From: Fidelibacterota bacterium UBA7303
GTDB lineage: Bacteria; Fidelibacterota; Marinisomatia; Marinisomatales; UBA1611
Reading direction: 5' to 3'
Length of the DNA stretch: 6,906 bases
Assembly (NCBI GenBank): GCA_002471805.1
Contig: DKQR01000175.1
Coordinates: forward strand, 1 to 6,906
Shown here: in pieces, positions 1-5,860 of the stretch
Position numbering within the stretch: the stretch's first letter is position 1
Layout: every line of letters begins with the position of its first letter
Notes under the pieces: model-generated
Told to the model about the DNA's origin: nothing
The model's database searches: none
What the model saw: only the letters and a program-made list of their open reading frames with translations
Position numbers and translations under genes: made by a program

Positions 1-32
1 TTTAAATTCTTTTCCGTTAGGGGAAACATGAT

Positions 33-38
33 AAGGAG
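33..38 (+). promoter_or_regulatory. Ribosome binding site of recA
   Basis: AAGGAG lies eight bases before the recA ATG. It is the clearest Shine-Dalgarno sequence in the window. The recA promoter must lie largely upstream of position 1. Within the 46 leader bases I see only a weak 5-bp dyad (TTTCC at 11-15 with GGAAA at 22-26) and no SOS-box-like palindrome. Confidence 0.85.
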
Positions 39-46
39 TTCTTCAG

Positions 47-1069
47 ATGTCGATTAATGCCAAAAAGGCAAAAGCATTGGATCTTGCTATTACACAAATC
101 GATCGTCAGTTCGGAAAGGGATCCATTATGCGACTGGGTGATAATCAATTTTCACAGATGGAAAATGTGATCTCCACGGGCTGTTTATCCCTTGATGTAG
201 CCTTGGGTGTGGGTGGCGTTCCCAAAGGCCGAATCATCGAAATTTACGGCCCGGAATCCTCGGGCAAAACAACCCTGGCCCTGCACATTGTAGCGGAAGC
301 ACAAAAATCCGGCAACTATGCTGCATTTATCGATGCAGAACATGCCGTAGATCCTGAATATTCGAAGAAACTGGGCGTGAATACAGAAGAGCTGCTGATT
401 TCCCAGCCCGATAATGGGGAACAGGCGCTGGAAATATGCGAAACCCTGGTACGAAGCGGCGCGCTGGATGTGATCGTTGTTGATTCCGTGGCGGCACTGG
501 TACCTAGGGCAGAACTGGAAGGGGACATGGGGGATTCTCACATGGGGCTACAGGCTCGACTGATGTCCCAGGCTTTGAGAAAACTGACAGGAACAGTGAG
601 CAGGTCCAATACAACAGTAATCTTTGTGAATCAGATTCGGGAAAAGATCGGAGTCATGTTTGGCAATCCAGAAACGACACCCGGGGGTCGCGCACTTAAA
701 TTTTATTCATCGATTCGCATGGAAATCCGCAGAATCACCACTCTGAAAGATGGTGGTGAAAGTGTCGGCAACCGTGTCCGTGTCAAAGTAGTCAAGAATA
801 AGGTGGCTCCCCCATTTAAGCAGACGGAATTTGATTTAATGTATGGCCAGGGAATTTCTTTTGAAGGTGATATCCTGGATCTTGCCGTTTCTGGCAGCAT
901 TATTGAGAAAACCGGAGCCTGGTTCTCTTATGGCGATATGAAAATTGGTCAGGGCCGTGAGAATTCAAAGCAGTTCTTAAAAGACAATAATGATATTCTT
1001 GCAGAAATTATCGATAAGGTCAAGGCATTCATGGGACTCAATGAAGAAGTTGCCGAAAAAGAAACTTAA
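47..1069 (+). CDS. recA: RecA recombinase
   Basis: RecA is the ATP-dependent strand-exchange protein of homologous recombination. It forms filaments on single-stranded DNA and stimulates LexA self-cleavage where an SOS system exists. The 340-residue product is a full-length RecA (E. coli has 353). It shows the N-terminal helix region, Walker A GPESSGKT at residues 68-75, the catalytic-glutamate motif IDAEHAVDP (E98), and the DNA-binding L2 region FGNPETTPGG at 205-214 followed by RALKFY. The C-terminal tail is short and mildly acidic. There is no intein or frameshift. The start is set by the strong AAGGAG site eight bases upstream and by homology to the usual RecA N-terminus. The 3' end overlaps recX by 29 bases. 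Identification is essentially certain from the motifs. Confidence 0.99.
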   Translation: MSINAKKAKALDLAITQIDRQFGKGSIMRLGDNQFSQMENVISTGCLSLDVALGVGGVPKGRIIEIYGPESSGKTTLALHIVAEAQKSGNYAAFIDAEHAVDPEYSKKLGVNTEELLISQPDNGEQALEICETLVRSGALDVIVVDSVAALVPRAELEGDMGDSHMGLQARLMSQALRKLTGTVSRSNTTVIFVNQIREKIGVMFGNPETTPGGRALKFYSSIRMEIRRITTLKDGGESVGNRVRVKVVKNKVAPPFKQTEFDLMYGQGISFEGDILDLAVSGSIIEKTGAWFSYGDMKIGQGRENSKQFLKDNNDILAEIIDKVKAFMGLNEEVAEKET

Positions 1070-1694
1070 AATTGTATCTATTTCGTCGCAAAAACGGCGA
1101 AAAGATCGCTATACAGTTCAATTCGATACTGGGGACGTCTTCGGGTTATCCGAAGACGTTTTTATTTCCAGTCATTTAAGAGTTGGCCAGGAAATTACCT
1201 GGACAGAATTTGAGGCCCTTGAATTACAGGAAGGAATCGCTCGTATCAGGCATTCTGCCCTTCATTTGTTAAGTTACCGGATACGCAGCAAGGCAGAATT
1301 ATCCCAACGGTTGCTACAGAAGAAGTTTGGTGTGAACCAGGTTGCTTCTGTAATAGATGAATTAGAAAAAAAAGGTTATTTGAATGACCGGGAATTTGCA
1401 GCTGTCTTTGTAAGGGATCGGGTGAAAAATAAAAAACTTGGACCTGTTGCTGTACGAAATGAAATCGTGCGTCACCAGATCTCGCCCGAAATTCTGGAAG
1501 AGACCATGGAGGATATTTACCAAGAATTCCCCCAGGAAGTACTTATTTCATCTATTATTGAAAAACGCTCAAATACGATAAAAGATAAAACCATTAAGGA
1601 ACGGAAAAGATTGATCGATCATTTGAAGCGCAAGGGCTATCTTTGGAGCGCCATACAGCCCATAATGGCTGTATCCGGCTGGTTGGAACCATGA
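1041..1694 (+). CDS. recX: RecX regulatory protein
   Basis: RecX binds RecA filaments and modulates (usually inhibits) recombinase and coprotease activity. The 217-residue product has an N-terminal extension of about 70 residues, as in longer RecX proteins. The RecX three-helix repeats follow: ALHLLSYRIRSKAELSQRL around residues 73-91, with the conserved RIRS at 80-83, and the signature GYLNDREFA at 112-120. Later repeats end with RLIDHLKRKGY. I chose ATG 1041 because the longer in-frame start at 990 adds 17 residues that only reflect the recA coding frame. From 1041 the protein begins MKKLPKKKLKIV and overlaps the end of recA by 29 bases in another frame. There is no strong Shine-Dalgarno site, only GGGA close to the start, so translational coupling to recA is likely. 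The coding sequence contains a terminator-like hairpin at 1135-1163. Confidence 0.95.
   Translation: MKKLPKKKLKIVSISSQKRRKDRYTVQFDTGDVFGLSEDVFISSHLRVGQEITWTEFEALELQEGIARIRHSALHLLSYRIRSKAELSQRLLQKKFGVNQVASVIDELEKKGYLNDREFAAVFVRDRVKNKKLGPVAVRNEIVRHQISPEILEETMEDIYQEFPQEVLISSIIEKRSNTIKDKTIKERKRLIDHLKRKGYLWSAIQPIMAVSGWLEP
1135..1167 (+). terminator. Terminator-like hairpin inside recX
   Basis: A perfect 10-bp inverted repeat (ACGTCTTCGG at 1135-1144, CCGAAGACGT at 1150-1159) encloses a five-base loop. It runs straight into TTTTTATTT (1159-1167). This is the form of a Rho-independent terminator. G1132-G1134 can also form G-U pairs with the first bases of the tract. The hairpin lies about 65 bases after the recA stop and encodes recX residues 32-41 (DVFGLSEDVF). 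In E. coli a terminator between recA and recX lets only a minor fraction of transcripts reach recX. Here the same role could be played from within the recX frame. The structure is directly visible; its termination activity is inferred. Confidence 0.65.
1653..1674 (+). promoter_or_regulatory. Hairpin just upstream of the PurL-like gene start
   Basis: ATACAGCC (1653-1660) and GGCTGTAT (1667-1674) form a perfect 8-bp stem with a six-base loop. It ends 16 bases before ATG 1691 and has no U tract, so it is not a terminator. It could affect initiation of the PurL-like gene by making it depend on ribosomes finishing recX. It may also be a chance consequence of the recX coding sequence. Confidence 0.3.
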
Positions 1695-3487
1695 AATATT
1701 TTACTGATCTGGATATTGAATACATCCAGACCGCCATCGGTCGGGCAGCACACAGGAATGAACTGAAAATAATCCATGAATTTTTATACCCGGTCCTTAA
1801 AAAGCGGGCCATGCTTCCCAGATCCTATGTGGATCAGATTACAGCTAAGAAAAACCAGCCCGTAAAGGTTATAAGTGAAACCAGGTTTTGCAAGGATAGC
1901 GGTGCCTGGCAATCTTATGGGGCTTTATTTCGCAATTTCGCCCTTTCAGGGCTTTGGCCGGAGCACCTGGCATATATCTGGACATTTTTTCCTCCAAAAA
2001 CCGCTCTGAAAAGACTGCAGGCACCTAATTGTAATATTTCATTGGGTGTTGCTTCATTTTCGCATCATATTATAAAAATTGCCAACAGAAGTAGAACGGG
2101 TCGGGTGATTATTATAGGGATGGCACGTACACCTGCTGTACACCCAGTTGCCAGTCCCGGATGGTTGATTGGTAAAATTTCTATACCAAGGTTCGGAAAG
2201 ACAATGATGCATGAAAAAAGAATATATAAACAGTTTGCACCTTTTACCAGTCAGTTAAAAGGGTTCTCGGCCTGCGGTTCTCCGGGAAATGATTTAAGAA
2301 AATTGTTAGAATTGGTGCCGGATAGTGTGGGACTGCAGTTGAATTTTCCATCAAAATACAAGAGGGGGGATGGAATATTGCTCCTGAATCATACCTTGGC
2401 TAATGATGAAGGTAAATTCCCCTTCAGACTGATTAATGATATTCAAGTCGTAGGGCGGATCCTGCCTGAACCGGTATTTAATATAGATTTTGGGGATGGC
2501 TCCGTGAAAAAGTGGCCCAGGTCTATTGCAAGAATTACTATTCATCATCATGATGATATTCAGGCAAAAACATATCGCAAAGAAAAAGCAATTCAGAGAA
2601 AAGGGAAAAAAAGAGCCTCCATATCTGTGATGAAGAATATGATCCATAAGTATATGGAAAATTCGAAAAAGGCTTTTAATCAATATCTGCATAAATCAGA
2701 CTGGAATATTTATTCGAATGCCGGCATGATGAATGTGAATGAACATCAAGCTGCTGACTTGGGGATGAGATCCATTGCTGATGCGGTTCGGTATCTGGCT
2801 TGCCTGGGAACAACTGTGAAGGCTATTCAACTCAACAGTAATGTAGCCAATAAAAACTTTTTGGCTGGACAGCTATCTGTCTTAGAAGGGTTTCAGTTAA
2901 AAAATATCGGTGTAATGGATTTAGGTGAGGATATTCCTGAGGGAAGTTACCATGTATATGCAGCAGGCCAGTCTGTGCCAATCAATACAGATATTCCCGT
3001 CGAGGGCGAATTCATTTCTTTGATCGGCAGTTTAAAGGGTGAACTGGGCGGGTCGCTGTACACCGAAATTAGCGGGTACTGCCCTAATGATAATTACCCT
3101 GTGATGGATATGATCATGGAATACAATATCAATCAGGCCCTGGCGCAACTGGTTCAATCAAAAATAGTAAAATGGGCACAGACTGTTGAACGTGGCGGTT
3201 TGGCAATGGGTCTTTATACACTTTACCGCAGATCAGGAATCGAATGTGGTTTGAAAATCAATATGTCAATGAATCTAAAAGTAGAAGAATACCTCTTTGG
3301 TGAATCATTTGGTGCCGCTCTGGTACTCCTTAGTGGAGATGAATTAATGGAATTCCAGCGTCTTTGTATGCATTACAGCGTTCCAGCTACCACCATAGGC
3401 CGGGTGAGTTCCGAGAAAGAGATTACTGTCAATAAAGACTTGAAAATTACCCGTGGAATTCTAGAATCCTATTCAACCGCATCATAG
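1691..3487 (+). CDS. Degenerate PurL-like protein (FGAM synthase pseudoenzyme)
   Basis: This 598-residue protein follows phosphoribosylformylglycinamidine synthase PurL segment by segment, though at low identity. The N-terminus (IEYIQTAIGRAAHRNEL, 9-25) matches the PurL 'GREPTDVEL' helix. Residues ~145-290 resemble the first AIRS C-terminal half. SIADAVRYLACLGT (361-374) matches the second AIRS N-terminal helix. GELGGSLYTEI (450-460), VERGGLAMGL (499-508) and LFGESFGAALV (535-545) match conserved C-terminal PurL segments. The functional motifs are replaced: WSEHCSYK by YPVLKKRAM, ESHNHPS by SETRFCKDS, and DxLNFGNP by QLNSNVAN. FGAR amidotransferase activity therefore seems unlikely. The frame is intact for 598 codons, arguing for a selected protein rather than a decaying gene. 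The ATG at 1691 overlaps the recX TGA (ATGA), implying coupling; the upstream start at 1643 lies inside recX. Fold assignment is fairly confident; the real function is unknown. Confidence 0.75.
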   Translation: MKYFTDLDIEYIQTAIGRAAHRNELKIIHEFLYPVLKKRAMLPRSYVDQITAKKNQPVKVISETRFCKDSGAWQSYGALFRNFALSGLWPEHLAYIWTFFPPKTALKRLQAPNCNISLGVASFSHHIIKIANRSRTGRVIIIGMARTPAVHPVASPGWLIGKISIPRFGKTMMHEKRIYKQFAPFTSQLKGFSACGSPGNDLRKLLELVPDSVGLQLNFPSKYKRGDGILLLNHTLANDEGKFPFRLINDIQVVGRILPEPVFNIDFGDGSVKKWPRSIARITIHHHDDIQAKTYRKEKAIQRKGKKRASISVMKNMIHKYMENSKKAFNQYLHKSDWNIYSNAGMMNVNEHQAADLGMRSIADAVRYLACLGTTVKAIQLNSNVANKNFLAGQLSVLEGFQLKNIGVMDLGEDIPEGSYHVYAAGQSVPINTDIPVEGEFISLIGSLKGELGGSLYTEISGYCPNDNYPVMDMIMEYNINQALAQLVQSKIVKWAQTVERGGLAMGLYTLYRRSGIECGLKINMSMNLKVEEYLFGESFGAALVLLSGDELMEFQRLCMHYSVPATTIGRVSSEKEITVNKDLKITRGILESYSTAS

Positions 3488-3651
3488 GATTAATTACCGG
3501 TTTTAACTTGCTTTATTCCTTAAATCTCATGGTGAAATTTAACCAGTTCAACTTTGGATTTGCGACTATGTAACCCGAATAATTAACTACTATAACCATA
3601 ATAATATATGGATATGAAGATATAATATAAAGTTAAATATTATATAATAAT
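3488..3651. other. AT-rich spacer with no gene
   Basis: No credible coding frame occurs here; the longest start-to-stop I noticed is 14 codons at 3529. An all-AT inverted repeat (TATAATAT at 3621-3628, ATATTATA at 3637-3644) is present but has no clear role. I see no strong + strand terminator after the PurL-like gene. Confidence 0.6.
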
Positions 3652-3707
3652 AAAAAAAAATGGGGCAGACTTCACGATGTCCTCGGCACAAGGTGAACGT
3701 CTACCCC
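3652..3707 (-). terminator. Intrinsic terminator of the small RNA
   Basis: GGGGTAGAC (3707-3699) pairs with GTCTGCCCC (3670-3662) through nine pairs including one G-U. After a one-base bulge at 3698, TTCAC (3697-3693) pairs with GTGAA (3675-3671). The - strand then reads A followed by nine T (3660-3652). This is a strong Rho-independent terminator in the - direction only; on the + strand the hairpin is followed by TTCCAC. Confidence 0.85.
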
Positions 3708-3744
3708 TTCCACATACCAAAGGTACCAAACCAGCACCTTCAAC
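3652..3744 (-). ncRNA. Candidate small RNA, family unknown
   Basis: On the - strand a promoter is followed by a transcript of about 90 bases with two hairpins and a terminator, and no reading frame. The 5' hairpin pairs the bases at 3740-3733 with 3727-3720 (8 bp, loop of five). The 3' hairpin is the terminator at 3662-3707, whose loop contains GCCGAGGACA. Several pairs in both stems are G-U in - strand RNA (G at 3666 with U at 3703, G at 3735 with U at 3725, U at 3733 with G at 3727). They would be A-C mismatches in + strand RNA, which supports - strand transcription. A direct repeat TTTGGTA occurs twice in the linker area. I do not recognise it as 4.5S, 6S, tmRNA or RNase P RNA. The 5' end is estimated from the -10 position. 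Confidence 0.6.
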
Positions 3745-3748
3745 GCTT

Positions 3749-3777
3749 AAAGTATTGGTTTATTTGAAACAAGTCAA
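3749..3777 (-). promoter_or_regulatory. Promoter of the small RNA
   Basis: Read on the - strand, TTGACT (3777-3772) is followed by a 17-base spacer and TACTTT (3754-3749). The -35 is near consensus and the -10 is weaker. The start would fall near 3741-3744, right at the foot of the first hairpin. Directly upstream, AAAAATATTTT matches the distal part of the UP-element consensus. Confidence 0.6.
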
Positions 3778-3800
3778 GAAAAATATTTTTCGAAATATTT
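3778..3800 (-). promoter_or_regulatory. AT-rich palindrome: UP-like element or weak tRNA terminator
   Basis: AAATATTT at 3781-3788 and again at 3793-3800 form a self-complementary stem around TTCG (CGAA on the - strand). On the - strand it lies between the tRNA-Leu gene and the small-RNA -35. Its AAAAATATTTT stretch abuts the -35 at the position where an UP element would bind the RNA polymerase alpha subunit. It could also act as a poor terminator of the tRNA transcript. I cannot separate the two roles from sequence. Confidence 0.4.
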
Positions 3801-3834
3801 AATAGATATTCTATGTGAATACCACCAAAAGAAG

Positions 3835-3918
3835 TACCGGTGGAGGGAATCGAACCCCCACTCCCTTGCGAGAATCGGATTTTGAATCCGACGCGTCTAC
3901 CAATTCCGCCACACCGGC
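3835..3918 (-). tRNA. tRNA-Leu (anticodon CAA)
   Basis: The - strand folds into an 84-base class II tRNA. The acceptor stem GCCGGTG pairs with CACCGGT, with a terminal G1-U72 wobble, and the discriminator is A73. The D arm contains AATTGGTAGAC. The anticodon stem is TCGGA/TCCGA with loop TTCAAAA, giving anticodon CAA (complement of 3882-3884), which reads UUG. The long variable arm TTCTC-GCAA-GGGAG identifies the leucine class. The T arm is GGGGG-TTCGATT-CCCTC. CCA is not encoded and must be added after transcription. The gene stands alone on the opposite strand to its protein-coding neighbours. Confidence 0.97.
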
Positions 3919-3945
3919 ATTTTTTTGAAACATATTCCTAATGAA

Positions 3946-3973
3946 ATTATAAGTTTGACTAATACTGTGTCAA
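3946..3973 (-). promoter_or_regulatory. Promoter of tRNA-Leu
   Basis: On the - strand, TTGACA (3973-3968), a 16-base spacer and TATAAT (3951-3946) give perfect hexamers for the main sigma factor. The predicted start is near 3939, leaving a leader of about 20 bases before the tRNA 5' end. An inverted repeat TTGAC-N9-GTCAA (3955-3973) overlaps the -35. Confidence 0.85.
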
Positions 3974-3983
3974 GGTGATGGAA

Positions 3984-4012
3984 TTGTTAAAAGGGTGAAT
4001 TCATTCTAAATT
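3984..4012 (+). promoter_or_regulatory. Possible promoter of the acyl-CoA ligase-gpsA operon
   Basis: TTGTTA (3984-3989), a 17-base spacer and TAAATT (4007-4012) match four of six consensus bases in each hexamer. The site would be divergent from the tRNA promoter and give a 5' leader of about 60 bases. The region is AT-rich, so chance matches are likely. Confidence 0.35.
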
Positions 4013-4079
4013 CTAAACACCATAAAACCAAACATTAGTTTTACTGGCTTCTTCTTAAGTAAAAAAATAGAAAAATATT

Positions 4080-5858
4080 ATGATGAATACATCGAAATAC
4101 TTAATTCAAAATGTAGAGAAATATGGAAATAGTGCTGCCTTGTCCATTAAAGACAGCGATGGGCAATGGCAAACTGATACTTGGAATGATTTCTATCACG
4201 CTGTTTTAGATATATCTAAATCTCTTATTGCCTGTGGAGTAGGAATAAATGAAAAAATAAGTATATATAGCTACAACAGGCGTGAATGGTATGCCTGTTA
4301 CGCAGCTACACAGCTTATTAATAGCGTTGCAGTTGGAATCTATCATACCTGTTCGTCAAACGAGGTAGAATGGGTCGTTTCTAATTCCGATTCAAAAATA
4401 GTTTTCGTGGGAAATAATCCTAATGATAATGGCGAGACAGAAAAAATGCCAAATCATAGACTCATGCATGTTATTGATAAACTTGATAATGTTGAATTGG
4501 TTGTTATCATGGACGGCGTGGAAAAACTGGACCATGAAAAAATAATTACCTGGGATGAATTCATCGCAAAAGGATCAACGGTAGATGAGGCTGAAATAAA
4601 CGCACGAAATGATTCTATCCAGCCTGATGATACATCTTCCTTGATCTATACATCCGGAACCACGGGTAACCCGAAAGGTGTAGAATTGACCCATAAGAAC
4701 TGGACCTTCGAATTAGATTCCGTACTAACAATTATGAAATTCAATCAGGGAGAATTATATGTATCCTGGTTACCCCTTGCCCATGTTTTTGGACAATTGG
4801 TTGATAATCATTATTGGATTCGGCGTGCCCTTCATATGCATATTGTGGACAGCCCTTTGAATACTGTCGATTATGCAAAAGAAGTCCATCCCCATCTTTT
4901 TATCTCCGTACCAAGGATATATGAAAAAATATATTCGAATTTGAAGGCTGCCATTGATTCAAGGTTAATTTTAAAAATTGGCTTAAAGATCCCAGGGCTT
5001 TCTAGTGTTTTCAAAGGGAAATTAAAAGCAGCTGTAGGCTTTGGAGACTTGCGTTTTGCAGTCAGTGGAGCTGCTCCCATTAATCCAGATATACTGAAAC
5101 TTTTTCAATTCTTGGAAATCCCATTGTTTGAAGGCTATGGTATGACAGAAAACACAGCAGGAGCAACTCTTAACTATGTTGGAAATAATAAAATAGGATC
5201 CGTTGGGAAAGCATTTCCGGATACCGAAGTAAAAATTGGAAATGACGGTGAAATCCTCCTTCGCGGCGACCATGTGATGAAAGGGTATTATAATAATGAC
5301 CAGGCTACAGCGGATACAATTATTGATGGTTGGCTGCATACCGGTGATGTGGGAGCAATAGATTCAGAAGGATTTTTATCAATAACAGGTCGTAAAAAAG
5401 AGATCTATGTGAGTTCCGCTGGAAAGAATATTGCGCCGCTTGTGATAGAGGAAACTATGAAATCTATACCGGTTATATCGCAGTGTTTTCTTGTGGGTGA
5501 TGCACGTAAATTTTGTTCTGCGTTGTTTACTTTGGACGTAGGTGCAATCCTGAGAGATAAAATCGGTTTGGATCCTAATGAAATCCCAAAAGATCCACTA
5601 GAACAATTGGCAATGTTAAAAGAAAATGGGCATGAACTGTCCGATTTTACCGAAAGTGATGATTTGAAATCTGAAGTGCACTCTCAGGTTGATGATCTTA
5701 ACGGTCAATTTTCAAACCCCGAACAGGTAAAAAAATTCTTAATACTTCCACGTGATTTCACGATTGATGACGGTGAATTGACACCTACACTCAAAATACG
5801 ACGTAAGCAGATCAATGAAAACTGGTCTGATTTGATTGAGTCAATGTACACTGAATAA
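4080..5858 (+). CDS. Long-chain fatty acid-CoA ligase (FAA1 family)
   Basis: This enzyme activates free fatty acids with ATP and CoA, through an acyl-adenylate, to acyl-CoA for lipid synthesis or beta-oxidation. The 592-residue protein has the ANL-superfamily motifs in order: the P-loop YTSGTTGNPKG at 190-200, EGYGMTE at 351-357, HTGD with D423, TGRKKEI at 436-442, and LTPTLKIRRK near 567-575 with the probable catalytic K572. The TPTLKIRRK ending is typical of eukaryote-like FAA/ACSL enzymes rather than the PxTxSGK ending of FadD. Length matches the family. No transmembrane segment is obvious. Two ATG codons occur in tandem (4080 and 4083) with no Shine-Dalgarno site in the A-rich leader, so either could be the start. 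gpsA begins two bases after the stop. Acyl chain preference cannot be read from the sequence. Confidence 0.93.
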   Translation: MMNTSKYLIQNVEKYGNSAALSIKDSDGQWQTDTWNDFYHAVLDISKSLIACGVGINEKISIYSYNRREWYACYAATQLINSVAVGIYHTCSSNEVEWVVSNSDSKIVFVGNNPNDNGETEKMPNHRLMHVIDKLDNVELVVIMDGVEKLDHEKIITWDEFIAKGSTVDEAEINARNDSIQPDDTSSLIYTSGTTGNPKGVELTHKNWTFELDSVLTIMKFNQGELYVSWLPLAHVFGQLVDNHYWIRRALHMHIVDSPLNTVDYAKEVHPHLFISVPRIYEKIYSNLKAAIDSRLILKIGLKIPGLSSVFKGKLKAAVGFGDLRFAVSGAAPINPDILKLFQFLEIPLFEGYGMTENTAGATLNYVGNNKIGSVGKAFPDTEVKIGNDGEILLRGDHVMKGYYNNDQATADTIIDGWLHTGDVGAIDSEGFLSITGRKKEIYVSSAGKNIAPLVIEETMKSIPVISQCFLVGDARKFCSALFTLDVGAILRDKIGLDPNEIPKDPLEQLAMLKENGHELSDFTESDDLKSEVHSQVDDLNGQFSNPEQVKKFLILPRDFTIDDGELTPTLKIRRKQINENWSDLIESMYTE

Positions 5859-5860
5859 AC

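Noticed and set aside
1..46. SOS (LexA) box in the recA leader
   Set aside because: No GAAC-N4-GTTC or GAAC-N7-GTTC-like palindrome is visible in the 46 available bases; the promoter lies mostly outside the window.
185..541. Antisense open frame within recA (and similar ones in the other genes)
   Set aside because: These are shadows of strongly identified genes on the other strand with no family features or ribosome sites.
990..1040. Longer recX start at ATG 990
   Set aside because: The extra 17 residues come from the recA coding region in another frame and do not resemble a RecX N-terminus; ATG 1041 fits better.
1643..1690. Longer start for the PurL-like gene at ATG 1643
   Set aside because: It lies deep in recX, and the PurL-like N-terminal homology begins after ATG 1691, which also forms the classic ATGA overlap.
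3529..3573. 14-codon frame as a small gene
   Set aside because: Too short, with no ribosome site or recognisable features; expected by chance.
3621..3644. All-AT inverted repeat as a terminator of the PurL-like gene
   Set aside because: The stem has only A-T pairs and is followed by A-rich rather than T-rich sequence on the + strand.
3652..3744. Small RNA as 4.5S SRP RNA, 6S RNA, tmRNA or RNase P RNA
   Set aside because: The conserved SRP loop bases, the 6S open-bubble architecture, tmRNA ends and RNase P core motifs are not seen, and it is too short for the last three.
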